A stretch of DNA of 64,000 bases. Source: UBA6912 sp963792895. GTDB taxonomy: Bacteria > Actinomycetota > Acidimicrobiia > Spongiisociales > UBA5794. Made by a program: the position numbers and the translations under genes. Each line of letters opens with the position of its first letter. Position 1 is the first letter of the stretch. Below the pieces are notes generated by a model. It was given only the letters and a program-made list of their open reading frames with translations. It was not told the origin of the DNA and ran no database searches. The stretch is from positions 248,001-312,000 of the forward strand of contig CAWBYA010000004.1 in the NCBI GenBank assembly GCA_963792895.1, in the 5' to 3' direction. Of the stretch, positions 1 through 11,363 are shown one piece after another.

Positions 1-952
1 GTATCTGCGTTCCTCGCACGGCAGCCATCACCCCTGTCTGCCCAGCGAGCGCGTAGTCGGCTGCGGCGACACCCAAGCGGGTCGCAAGCACTCGATCGAA
101 GGCGGTCGGGGAGCCGCCACGCTGGATGTGCCCGAGCACCGACACTCGCGTCTCGAACCCCGTGATGCCTTCTATCTGGTCGGCGATCGCGTACCCGACA
201 CCTCCGAGTCTGGCGAAGCCAAAGGCATCCTTCTTGAGCTCGACCTCCATGCCCGCCGGTGGGTCGACGCCCTCGGCGACGACGACGATCGAGTAGCTCT
301 TTCCATGGCGATGCCGGCCACGGATGATCGATGCCACGTCGTTGAGATCGTACGGGCGCTCGGGGATGAGAATGGAGTCCGCTCCGCCCGCAATGCCGGC
401 ATAGGCGGCGATCCACCCCTTGGTCCGTCCCATCACCTCCACCACGATCACCCGGTTGTGGGCCTCGGCGGTGCTGGCGAGCCGGTCGATGGCGTCGGTG
501 GCGATCTGGACCGCCGTGTCGAAGCCGAACGTGATGTCGGTTCCATTGATGTCGTTGTCGATGGTCTTGGGCACGCCGACGACGGGCAGGCCCTCGGTGG
601 AGAGCTGGAGCGCCGAGCGGAGCGTGCCGTCACCACCGATCACGATGAGCGCCTCGATCCCGTTGCGCTTGATGGTCCTCTCGACACTCTTGTAGCCGTC
701 GCCGTGCACGTAGGGGTCCATCCGGGAGGTCCCGAGAATCGTGCCGCCCCTGGTGAGGATGCCGCGAACCGCATCGCGGTCGAGCGGCAACGTGTCACCC
801 TCCATCAGCCCTTCCCAGCCGTTGAGGATCCCAACGACTTCGGCATCGTGGATCGCCGACGCACGCGTGGTGACGGCGCGGATGACCGCATTGAGGCCGG
901 GGCAATCGCCCCCGGCCGTCAAGACGCCAATCACACGTGGGGAATCGCTCAT
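1..952 (-). CDS. pfkA: 6-phosphofructokinase, ATP-type signature (3' end cut by window edge)
   Basis: Phosphorylates fructose 6-phosphate to the 1,6-bisphosphate in cytosolic glycolysis. It starts at the ATG at 952-950 and reads MSDSPRVIGVLTAGGDCPGLN; about 317 codons are present and the C-terminus runs off the left edge. The nucleotide loop is GGDGT (Gly, as in ATP-using enzymes) and the substrate loop is PKTIDND (Lys, not the Gly of E. coli PfkA). This Gly/Lys pair is known from group III actinobacterial ATP-PFKs such as that of Streptomyces. It lies 91 bp downstream of a PPi-type paralogue on the same strand and may share its transcript. The donor assignment rests on motifs only. Confidence 0.88.
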   Translation of the reverse strand, partial: MSDSPRVIGVLTAGGDCPGLNAVIRAVTTRASAIHDAEVVGILNGWEGLMEGDTLPLDRDAVRGILTRGGTILGTSRMDPYVHGDGYKSVERTIKRNGIEALIVIGGDGTLRSALQLSTEGLPVVGVPKTIDNDINGTDITFGFDTAVQIATDAIDRLASTAEAHNRVIVVEVMGRTKGWIAAYAGIAGGADSILIPERPYDLNDVASIIRGRHRHGKSYSIVVVAEGVDPPAGMEVELKKDAFGFARLGGVGYAIADQIEGITGFETRVSVLGHIQRGGSPTAFDRVLATRLGVAAADYALAGQTGVMAAVRGTQI

Positions 953-1043
953 GGACCAGGCCGCTCGCTTTCGATTGGCGTAGCCGGTACCTCTCGTCCG
1001 AAACGGGCGACCGGCTACTCGCTAATGGATACGGGACTTCAGC

Positions 1044-2192
1044 TCAATACAGGAACATCGGTTTGCCGGTCACGTGACGGACCTTCGGCTGGTAGGCATT
1101 GGCGTCGTACAGCTCGTCGATGTCGACGCGCTTGACGCCTTCCTTCGTCACCGAGATGGGGACATGGGTGTAGGTCCCGCCCCGCAGAGCCACCATCCTG
1201 CCCGTCGAGCCGTCGAGCGCGAGGTCGGCTGCCATGACCGCATAGTTGGTCGCCACCATGAGATCGAGGGAGTCGGGGCTCCCCGAGCGCATGAGATAGC
1301 CGACCTGCTGGTAGATGATTCCGGCCCCGGTCCGCTCCTTCAGGAGCTCGCCGGTCAGCAAGCCGATGCCGCCCAGCTTGCGGTGGCCGTACGCATCGGC
1401 TTCGCCGGTCAACACCATCTCGCCGCCCTCGATGGAAGCGCCTTCCGAGATTGTCATCATGGCGTAGTGGGAGGGATTGCGCCTCCGGTCCTCGGTGAGG
1501 AAACCGGCGAGCCTGTCGATGTCGTAGGGGACCTCCGAGATGACCGCCCTGTCCACTCCGGCGAGGTATGCCGTGATGAGCGACGTCTCCCCGCTGTAGC
1601 GGCCGAAGAGCTCGACGACGGCGATACGTTCATGTGAGCCGGTCGAGGTGCGGAGGTTGTGGATGAACTGAACGCCGCGGGTCACGGCCGTCGAGAAGCC
1701 GATGCAGTAGTCGGTGCCGTGGACGTCGTTGTCCATCGTCTTCGGGATCGCGATGACGGGCACGTTCTCCTGGTGCATCCGCAGACCGTACGACAGCGTG
1801 TCGTCTCCGCCGATCGGAATGAGGACATCGATACCTTTCGCCTCGAGCACGCGGAGCACGTGAGGCGTGAAGTCATGCGGTCCGTCACCGACTGCCTGGT
1901 CGGCGAGGAAATCGGGGACTTCCGATGAGCGGACCTTCCCGGGGTTGGTCCGCGATGTGTGGAGGAACGTACCTCCTGTGCGGTCGACGGTCCGTACCGT
2001 GTTGGGGTCGAGAGGGATGAAGTTGTCCGCCATCGTCGGCGGATCGTCTGGGTTGGCGTTCAGCAGGCCGGCCCAGCCTCGCCGGACGCCGATCACCTCG
2101 TGACCCTCTTCGTTGACGCGGTTGACGACGGACTTGATGCAGGGGTTGAGCCCTGGGACGTCGCCCCCGCCGGTGAGGATGGCGATACGCAT
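1044..2192 (-). CDS. pfp: Pyrophosphate-type 6-phosphofructokinase
   Basis: A 382-residue phosphofructokinase-family protein starting MRIAILTGGGDVPGLNPCIK. The donor loop is GGDDT and the substrate loop PKTMDND. This Asp/Lys pair marks PPi-dependent PFKs, which act reversibly, in contrast to the GGDGT of the neighbouring paralogue. The start at 2192 is supported by AAGGAG about 10 nt upstream; a longer open frame reaching 2399 has no family similarity. A -35/-10 pair at 2302-2307 and 2279-2284 (TTGGCG, 17 bp, TAGCAT) lies upstream. The gene is divergent from dnaE. PPi use is inferred from residues. Confidence 0.9.
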   Translation of the reverse strand: MRIAILTGGGDVPGLNPCIKSVVNRVNEEGHEVIGVRRGWAGLLNANPDDPPTMADNFIPLDPNTVRTVDRTGGTFLHTSRTNPGKVRSSEVPDFLADQAVGDGPHDFTPHVLRVLEAKGIDVLIPIGGDDTLSYGLRMHQENVPVIAIPKTMDNDVHGTDYCIGFSTAVTRGVQFIHNLRTSTGSHERIAVVELFGRYSGETSLITAYLAGVDRAVISEVPYDIDRLAGFLTEDRRRNPSHYAMMTISEGASIEGGEMVLTGEADAYGHRKLGGIGLLTGELLKERTGAGIIYQQVGYLMRSGSPDSLDLMVATNYAVMAADLALDGSTGRMVALRGGTYTHVPISVTKEGVKRVDIDELYDANAYQPKVRHVTGKPMFLY

Positions 2193-2511
2193 GGTCGTTG
2201 CTCTCCTTGGCGTGTCGTGGCTGCTCGTGCAGGTCGCCCTGACGTCACCGGTCGTGGCTCCGGGGGCAAGCGGTCGAGATGCTAGGTGGGTGCGGAAGAA
2301 CCGCCAACCACGGCCCCACCGGCGATGAATGGCGCCACGCGGGTCGGTGAGAGTCGCGGCCGAACAGGCCCGTTCACCGTTGAGCGCCCCGCGAAGCAAC
2401 GTCTCCGCCGGCGAGGAGCACCGGCCAGCAGCGCGAGAAATCGCGCTGTCGCAGGTCGGCGGAGCAGGTGCTTACATAGGTGTAGTTCGCCAGGGAAGGA
2501 ACAGTCCGAGC
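2193..2511. other. Divergent intergenic region between pfp and dnaE
   Basis: A 319-bp region holding the pfp promoter and the upstream sequence of dnaE. The dnaE frame is open back to an ATG at 2329, but the translated sequence there is Arg/Ala-rich and unlike any polymerase N-terminus. I see no other gene here. An AGGGAAGGA element at 2492-2500 is the likely dnaE ribosome site. Confidence 0.5.
2279..2307 (-). promoter_or_regulatory. Candidate promoter of the PPi-type phosphofructokinase
   Basis: On the minus strand, TTGGCG (2307-2302) and TAGCAT (2284-2279) are 17 bp apart. This predicts a leader of about 80 nt that contains the AAGGAG ribosome site. Confidence 0.45.
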
Positions 2512-6039
<3,528 letters not shown>

Positions 6040-6061
6040 GCGGATCCACGCCGGAACGCCA

Positions 6062-7003
6062 TCACCCTCCGTCGCGGGAGAAGTGCATCCAGTCCTTGAG
6101 CGTGCGCCAGTTGCCGCCCCATTCCCAGCCGATCGCCGCAAAGGCTTCGGTCACCGCATCGCCCGGCGCGATCATGCCGCTGCGCACGTCGTCCCGGTCG
6201 AGGTATGCCGAAGCCAGCTCGGGCAACACGAGGTCCGCCTTCACGTAGGGATTGTGGAAGGGGTTGATGTCGATGGCGAGGCCATAGGCATGCCGGGACC
6301 ACGAGCCTGAGCCGACGGCGGGGCGGCACACGAACGAGGTGGTGTCGTTCCAGTCCCCCGTTGGGGGAGCGTCGATCTCCTCTTTGGTGATCACCCGCAT
6401 CTGCTCGATGGGGAAGCGAGCGTCGTGCAGGGAGCGGAACACCTCGACGATGTCGTCGGCAACGGCGACGTTGACGATGATCTCGCCGGTGTGGAACGCA
6501 CCATCGAAACCGACGTGCGACACGGTGACATAGGCAAGCTCCGTGACGGCCACCGGACACTCCTCCGTCCAGCTCGACCGAGCAAGCACGTCGTCCGGGA
6601 TCGGCCCAATCGTCCACGCGAATGTGTCGTCCTGCGGTGGTGGGAGGACGTCCGGAGTCTCGAACCTGCGGTCGACCAGCTCGATCGGGGTCGGCTGCAC
6701 CTCGCCATGCTCGTCGGGTCGCAGCGGGAGCGGGCGAGTGCCGAGCCACGCGGGGCGGGCGAAAGCCGAGATGGTGGTGGTCGTGGCTTCAGTGGTGGTG
6801 GTCGCAGTGGCCGCGAGGACAGGTGGCGCCTCGGCGGCCCGTGGGGTGGTGAGTGCTTCGGTCGTGACGGGCTGCGGGGCGGCTGTGGCGGGAGATGCGA
6901 CGTCTCGTGACGAGGCACAGCCTGCCATCAGCAGGAGCGAGGCCAACACCAGCAGCGATGTTCGGGCTGCGCTCGGCGGTGCGCCTCCCTCGATGCCATT
7001 CAT
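6062..7003 (-). CDS. M15-family D-alanyl-D-alanine carboxypeptidase lipoprotein
   Basis: A 313-residue secreted lipoprotein. A signal peptide ends in the lipobox LLMAG-C (about residue 29). It is followed by an Ala/Thr-rich linker with TTTT runs and then a VanY/M15-type catalytic domain. SRHAYGLAIDINPFHNPY supplies the SxHxxGxAxD zinc ligands, and WGGNWRTLKDWMHF near the C-terminus supplies the third histidine. M15 enzymes cleave peptidoglycan stem peptides. The ATG shares its A with the stop codon of the upstream ATPase (TGATG), so the gene appears translationally coupled as the last member of the ATPase operon. The precise bond cleaved is not determinable. Confidence 0.82.
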   Translation of the reverse strand: MNGIEGGAPPSAARTSLLVLASLLLMAGCASSRDVASPATAAPQPVTTEALTTPRAAEAPPVLAATATTTTEATTTTISAFARPAWLGTRPLPLRPDEHGEVQPTPIELVDRRFETPDVLPPPQDDTFAWTIGPIPDDVLARSSWTEECPVAVTELAYVTVSHVGFDGAFHTGEIIVNVAVADDIVEVFRSLHDARFPIEQMRVITKEEIDAPPTGDWNDTTSFVCRPAVGSGSWSRHAYGLAIDINPFHNPYVKADLVLPELASAYLDRDDVRSGMIAPGDAVTEAFAAIGWEWGGNWRTLKDWMHFSRDGG

Positions 7004-8064
7004 CAGCCGAACAGCGCTTCGTCGAGGTTCTCGGCCGTGGCGACGAGATTGGCGAGCGCGTCGAGATCGGTGGGCGGCTGGGGGAGCCACGGGGTCGAGG
7101 CGAGCCTCGCGCCGTACCGGGCGGCGAAGTCCGCCCTGGCATCGGCGTTGCGGCGTGCTTCCGCCGACCACCGGAGCAAGTTGTCGCGAAGGGAGGTCCA
7201 GCTCCGTTGGTCGAGGTCGAGCCCGGTGCCGTTGGCCGGTGTCGTGACGATGTCCTCCCACTCGTGCGGCAACTCGCGGTTGAACACCACCGCACTCGGC
7301 ACCACTGAGCCTGCGGGCAGTTCCTCGAAGAAGCGGCGCGCCTCTCGCATCGGAGTCGGGTACGCGTTGGTGACGACAACAGTGCGGGCCGAGCGGAGGT
7401 GACGATCGACGCCCTTCGCCCGCTGTTCCACGCCGTCGTACAGCGTGCGCAAATCGAGCAAGAAGTCGGCGATCTCCTCGAGCAGCGGGCCGCCGAGCAC
7501 CATGTCGGCGAGTCGGAGCACCGGCCGGGCCGTCACCCGATAGAGCGCCCGCCTCGCCGGGAGGCGGGCGCCCGTGAGCCAGCGCAAGAGCTTGCCGCCG
7601 ATGAGGTCGCGCACCAGGCCGGGTGCCAGGAGGAAGTCGATGCCACCAACCGATGGAGGTGTGTCGACGATGACGAGGTCCCAGGTCCCGCTCTCGACGA
7701 ACTCGGCCATCTGCTCGCCCGCCGCGTAGGCCTGCGCAGCCGGGAACCGGTCGGCGATGGCACGAAAGAACGGATTCGACAAGATCTTGTCACCCACATC
7801 CGGATCGGCGTGGCGGGCAACGATGGCCTCCCATGATGCGGCAACATCCAGCATCGCAGCCCACAGATTCGGCTCCGTTTCCACCCGGGTGGGCAGGTTG
7901 CCCAGGCTGCCGACACCGAGAGCGTCGGCGAGTCGCTTCGCCGGGTCAACGGTGACGACGAGCGTCGACATACCTCGGCGGGCCGCAGTGACGCCGGCAG
8001 CAGCCGAGATGGTGGTCTTCCCCACGCCACCGGCGCCCGTCACGAGGAGAATGCGGCTGGTCAC
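7003..8064 (-). CDS. ArsA/Get3-like ATPase, second of a pair
   Basis: A 353-residue SIMIBI-class P-loop ATPase. The deviant Walker A is GAGGVGKTT near residue 10, switch I is VTVDPAKRLADALGV, and VIVDTPPSVGG carries switch II. It belongs to the anion-transporting-ATPase (ArsA) family and resembles the Mycobacterium tuberculosis Rv3680 partner of the Rv3679/Rv3680 pair. The GTG at 8064 overlaps the upstream stop as GTGA. No ArsB, ArsC or ArsR is nearby, so arsenite transport is unlikely. A Get3-like or envelope role is inference. Confidence 0.85.
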   Translation of the reverse strand: MTSRILLVTGAGGVGKTTISAAAGVTAARRGMSTLVVTVDPAKRLADALGVGSLGNLPTRVETEPNLWAAMLDVAASWEAIVARHADPDVGDKILSNPFFRAIADRFPAAQAYAAGEQMAEFVESGTWDLVIVDTPPSVGGIDFLLAPGLVRDLIGGKLLRWLTGARLPARRALYRVTARPVLRLADMVLGGPLLEEIADFLLDLRTLYDGVEQRAKGVDRHLRSARTVVVTNAYPTPMREARRFFEELPAGSVVPSAVVFNRELPHEWEDIVTTPANGTGLDLDQRSWTSLRDNLLRWSAEARRNADARADFAARYGARLASTPWLPQPPTDLDALANLVATAENLDEALFG

Positions 8065-8921
8065 TCGGCCCCCTCCCACACGTCGGTGAGTCGGGCCGAG
8101 ACCTCGCCGGGTGTCATCAAGCCGAACAGATGGGGGAGGCGGGTGGCTTCGCCGATCGCGTCCAACCAGAACGCCTGCTGGGTGGCGAGCGTGTGGTGGA
8201 GTTCCGCAGCGTGGCGCATCGGTCCCTCGGGCAGGCCGGCGACGACGTCGCTCGCGACGTCGAGGGAAGGGAGGACACGGTTGGCGACGACTGCTGCAAG
8301 GTCGATCAGCGGCTCGGTCGCCAACTCGTTGAGTGCGTCGATCGTCTCGGTGATCGGCAGCTCCTCGGGGATGGTGACGAGTACGAGTCCGGCACGATCG
8401 GGATTGATGAGGAACCGCCGCATACTCGCTGCTTGCCTCTGTACTGCCCCGGTCGGCACGAGTCGCTCGATGGTCGCCGGCGCCCGCAGGTAGGAGATGA
8501 GCTGCCCGATGGGAGGAGCGTCGAGCACGACGAGGTCCCACACGCGTCGCTGCGCTTCGTAGATGGGTTTGCCCATGCTCACGATCTCACGCACGCCGGG
8601 TGCGGTCTCGACGAGCACGTTGAGTGCCCGGGTCAACTGCTTGGTCGGCATTGCCTTGGGCACGCGAACCTGCAGTCTGAGGTACTCGTCCAGCGCCTGC
8701 GCCCGGTCGATGACCGCCGCGTGAACTCCCGGGTGGGTCTCCCGAGGCTCGGGTCCGAGGTCGTCGACCCCCAAGTGGACCGCCAGCCCGAGGGCATCCA
8801 CCATCCCCATCAGGAGAACGCGGGAGCCTCGTCGGGCAGCGGCCATCGCAAGCGACGTCGCAACAGCGGACTTGCCGACGCCGCCCTTGCCAGACACCAG
8901 GAGGAGGCGGCGAGAGAACAC
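8061..8921 (-). CDS. ArsA/Get3-like ATPase, first of a pair
   Basis: A 286-residue P-loop ATPase with Walker A SGKGGVGKSAV at residues 10-20 and LVVLDAPPIGQ as switch II. It lacks the canonical DPA(H/K) switch I of its partner (VLLMGMVDALG instead), as expected if the two paralogues form an asymmetric heterodimer. It starts at the GTG at 8921, 9 nt after a TAGCCT -10 element, so the mRNA may be nearly leaderless. The order ATPase-ATPase resembles Rv3679-Rv3680 of mycobacteria. Here an M15 peptidase lipoprotein is appended. Confidence 0.82.
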   Translation of the reverse strand: MFSRRLLLVSGKGGVGKSAVATSLAMAAARRGSRVLLMGMVDALGLAVHLGVDDLGPEPRETHPGVHAAVIDRAQALDEYLRLQVRVPKAMPTKQLTRALNVLVETAPGVREIVSMGKPIYEAQRRVWDLVVLDAPPIGQLISYLRAPATIERLVPTGAVQRQAASMRRFLINPDRAGLVLVTIPEELPITETIDALNELATEPLIDLAAVVANRVLPSLDVASDVVAGLPEGPMRHAAELHHTLATQQAFWLDAIGEATRLPHLFGLMTPGEVSARLTDVWEGAE

Positions 8922-8930
8922 GACGTCACA

Positions 8931-8936
8931 AGGCTA
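8931..8936 (-). promoter_or_regulatory. -10 element of the ArsA-pair operon
   Basis: TAGCCT on the minus strand, 9 nt before the GTG of the first ATPase; fits the leaderless pattern seen across the window. Confidence 0.4.
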
Positions 8937-8963
8937 ACCCGGCTTGCGGGCAGGCCCGTCGGT

Positions 8964-8969
8964 TACCCT
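8964..8969 (+). promoter_or_regulatory. -10 element of the 69-residue protein gene
   Basis: TACCCT, predicting a start near 8976 and a short leader that contains AGAGGAGG (8985-8992). Confidence 0.4.
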
Positions 8970-8996
8970 GGCGGCGAGGATTGCAGAGGAGGTTTC

Positions 8997-9206
8997 GTGG
9001 CCCAACTCGACGTCGAAGAATTCCTGAACCGGTACCGCGAGCGTGCCGAGGCAGTGCGTGAGCGAGGTATCCCGCCACTCGAGGGCGACGCGCGGCGATC
9101 CTTCATCCAGTCGATGGAGCTCGACTACATGGACTACACGCTGGTCGGTAGCGCCACGTGGGCCGTCGAGGACGGCCACCTCGTGCTCAGGATCCCGCTC
9201 GCCTAG
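8997..9206 (+). CDS. Small hypothetical protein, 69 residues
   Basis: Begins at GTG with a strong AGAGGAGG ribosome site 4 nt upstream; the protein starts AQLDVEEFLNRYRERAEAVR after the initiator. It is soluble, with a charged N-terminal helix and a predicted strand pair near the end (SATWAVEDGHLVLRIPL). There is no membrane segment or cysteine. It is transcribed divergently from the ArsA-like pair, with its -10 element only about 28 bp from that operon's -10. I do not recognise a family. The good ribosome site and codon use argue that it is real. Confidence 0.65.
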   Translation: MAQLDVEEFLNRYRERAEAVRERGIPPLEGDARRSFIQSMELDYMDYTLVGSATWAVEDGHLVLRIPLA

Positions 9207-9310
9207 AGGGTGCGGAAGGCGAGGGGCTCGAAGCCTCTTGCCGAGGTGTCGGGTGATCGGCCCTGCGATGGGTCGTGGCCTGCCCGACCGTGCCACACCA
9301 CTCCGGTGCG

Positions 9311-10972
9311 TCAGCGGGAGTCGGGGTCTGAGATGCCGAGCGCAGCCCGCTTTGCCGCCGCCCGCCGCTCGCTCTCCAGCCGGGCGAGGTCGTAGTCGGC
9401 GTAGTCCACGTAGCGCATTGCGTCGGCGATGAGGCGATGGCCCGCCTGGTCCCTGATCAGCCGGTGCATCTCCTGGGCGACTCTTCGATAGTCGGGATGC
9501 CCGCCTTGGCCGGATCGCAGCTCGAGCAGGTGGAACGCCTCCCTGGCGTTGAGATCGAAGAAGAACCGGATCTTGTACGCAAAGGGCACCGCATACTGGG
9601 CGACATCCGGGCCGATGGTGGCTGCAAGCACCCCATGAAGATCCGAGGTGCGAGCCATCGCCTCAGACCACACCGCCTCGGCTCCGATGTCCTCGATGGA
9701 TTGCGGCGTGACGAATCCGTGGATGGGGCTCAGCCGCTGCCAATCGATGGTGAGCATGCGGTGGCGTTGGAGGTCGCGAAAGATGCCGTAGTCGCACAGG
9801 ATGTCGAACCGGTATCCGGTTCGCTCCATGCCTCGTCCCGGCTTGTGGCGGCGGTTGGTGCGCTCGCCGATCGCGGCGGCGATGAGCGCTGCCCGCTCGT
9901 CGTCCGTCATCGCCTGCACGGCGGAGAGCAGCTGGTCGTCTGGCAGGTCGCTGTACGGGTAGAGGACGGCGGCTGCCACCTTGGTCTCGCCCTCGGGGTC
10001 CCAGTCGACGAGGGTGACTTCGGGACGCTGGTCGGGCAGGGCATCGAGGTCGGCGGCTCGCCTTCCCAATTCGGCGGCGATCGCGCCGAAGTAGTCGCTC
10101 CACACTCCGCCGCGTTCCGGCACGTCGACTCGTTTCAGGAAGGACGGAATGACCTTTCGGAGCTCTGTGAGCATCAAGGCCGAGTAGTCGCGCACCTCAG
10201 CGGAAGGATGCGCCCGCATCCTCAGAAGCATCATCTCGTACGCCTGGCCGGTGCCGAACACGCCGACGTTCGACAGGGTGCTGGCCGGCAGCAGCCCGCG
10301 CAGGTCGTCGCACGCCTTGGCCCGGATCGTCGAGCGCCAGATGAAGGCCGAGTCCCCGGGCTGCTGCGGGTACAGCGTCTCGTAGTACGGCACCATCCGG
10401 CCGATCAGCTCGGCGTAGGTGTCGAACAGCCACTCCATCGTTGCCATGTAGTCGCCGGCATGAGGGGAAGCAGCCACCTCGGGTGGCACCATGTAGCGAT
10501 AGCGGTCGCCGAGGCGCTTGTCATAGAAGATGTAGCGGGTGCTCTGCTCGAGGTAAGCCGCGAGCCTGCCGCGCTCGAGCACCTTGGTGAGTATGTTCGA
10601 TGCCTGCTCGCAGGCGAGGTGGGCGCCACCGAGTTGGGCCACCGAGTCGTCGCCGTAGTCGCTGAACACCCGCTGGTACAGATCCTCCGCCCTGGTCAAA
10701 CCGACGCCGGGATCATCGGCGCCGAGCTGGGCGGCGATGGCGTGCATCCCGGCCTCTGGCTCGTTGTAGAACTCGTCGAGGAAGAGCCGGCGCACCGACT
10801 TGGGTGAGCGGCTGTAGCGGGCGAAGAGCGCCCCCTTCACGACCTCGGGCAGGTTCACGATGCCGAACACGGGGCCGTCGAGGTTCGTGAAGAAGCGCGC
10901 CAGCACCTCCCGCTCGATTGGGGAGAACTCCTCGGCGTGATAGCCGACGCTGTGGGTGCCGGCAGAAGGCAT
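9311..10972 (-). CDS. Duplicated ThyX-like (FAD-dependent thymidylate synthase superfamily) protein
   Basis: A 553-residue protein about twice the usual ThyX length (220-250), apparently two ThyX-like halves. The first half has YGDDSVAQLGGAHLACE and RGR-x7-S-TRY (residues 134-147). The second has DLQRHRMLTIDWQRLSP (RHR at 403-405). ThyX needs RHRx7S; here the N-half has the spacing and Ser but RGR, while the C-half has RHR without Ser at the right spacing. Such long proteins occur in Actinobacteria and are usually auto-named FAD-dependent thymidylate synthase. Actual dTMP synthesis is doubtful from sequence alone. Starts at ATG 10972. Confidence 0.7.
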   Translation of the reverse strand: MPSAGTHSVGYHAEEFSPIEREVLARFFTNLDGPVFGIVNLPEVVKGALFARYSRSPKSVRRLFLDEFYNEPEAGMHAIAAQLGADDPGVGLTRAEDLYQRVFSDYGDDSVAQLGGAHLACEQASNILTKVLERGRLAAYLEQSTRYIFYDKRLGDRYRYMVPPEVAASPHAGDYMATMEWLFDTYAELIGRMVPYYETLYPQQPGDSAFIWRSTIRAKACDDLRGLLPASTLSNVGVFGTGQAYEMMLLRMRAHPSAEVRDYSALMLTELRKVIPSFLKRVDVPERGGVWSDYFGAIAAELGRRAADLDALPDQRPEVTLVDWDPEGETKVAAAVLYPYSDLPDDQLLSAVQAMTDDERAALIAAAIGERTNRRHKPGRGMERTGYRFDILCDYGIFRDLQRHRMLTIDWQRLSPIHGFVTPQSIEDIGAEAVWSEAMARTSDLHGVLAATIGPDVAQYAVPFAYKIRFFFDLNAREAFHLLELRSGQGGHPDYRRVAQEMHRLIRDQAGHRLIADAMRYVDYADYDLARLESERRAAAKRAALGISDPDSR

Positions 10973-11059
10973 GATGACCTTGAATTACGAGCGTGTGATT
11001 TCACCGTACCACCGGCTGCGCCGGGGCGGCAAACGATCCGCAAATGCCGATGAGCCCGG

Positions 11060-11065
11060 TATCCT
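11060..11065 (+). promoter_or_regulatory. -10 element, leaderless type
   Basis: TATCCT followed by 7 nt and the ATG at 11073. Confidence 0.45.
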
Positions 11066-11072
11066 CCCGGCC

Positions 11073-11363
11073 ATGACACCGCTCCGCATCGTCATCGGAA
11101 TGCTGATCGCCGCGGCGATCGGCGTTGCGCTCGTGCCTCTCGCCGTACTCGTCGACCTCCACGAAGGGGGCACGGGGTGGGGCCTGTGCGGCGCAGGCTT
11201 GGACGGCTGTCGCAACTCCTACTTCGCCGGCTTCGAGTTGTTCGCCGGCGTTGCTGTGGCCCTCTTCGTCATCCTCGCGCTGATCCAGATGTGCCTGCGG
11301 TTGCTGCGCCGGATGGAGTCGCGGAGGCCCGAAGGCACGCAAAGGAGAAGCACCGTCGGATGA
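11073..11363 (+). CDS. Small membrane protein with two transmembrane helices
   Basis: A 96-residue protein starting MTPLRIVIGMLIAAAIGVAL. There are two hydrophobic segments (about residues 4-25 and 48-72) separated by a Gly/Cys-containing loop (LCGAGLDGCRNS) that may be extracytoplasmic, with a basic C-terminal tail. The start fits a leaderless mRNA with TATCCT 7 nt upstream. It overlaps the next gene by ATGA, so the two are probably co-translated. No family recognised. Confidence 0.6.
   Translation: MTPLRIVIGMLIAAAIGVALVPLAVLVDLHEGGTGWGLCGAGLDGCRNSYFAGFELFAGVAVALFVILALIQMCLRLLRRMESRRPEGTQRRSTVG

Noticed and set aside
7003..8921. Arsenical resistance operon
   Set aside because: The ATPases are ArsA-family, but no ArsB, ArsC, ArsD or ArsR is nearby, and the partner gene is a peptidoglycan peptidase.
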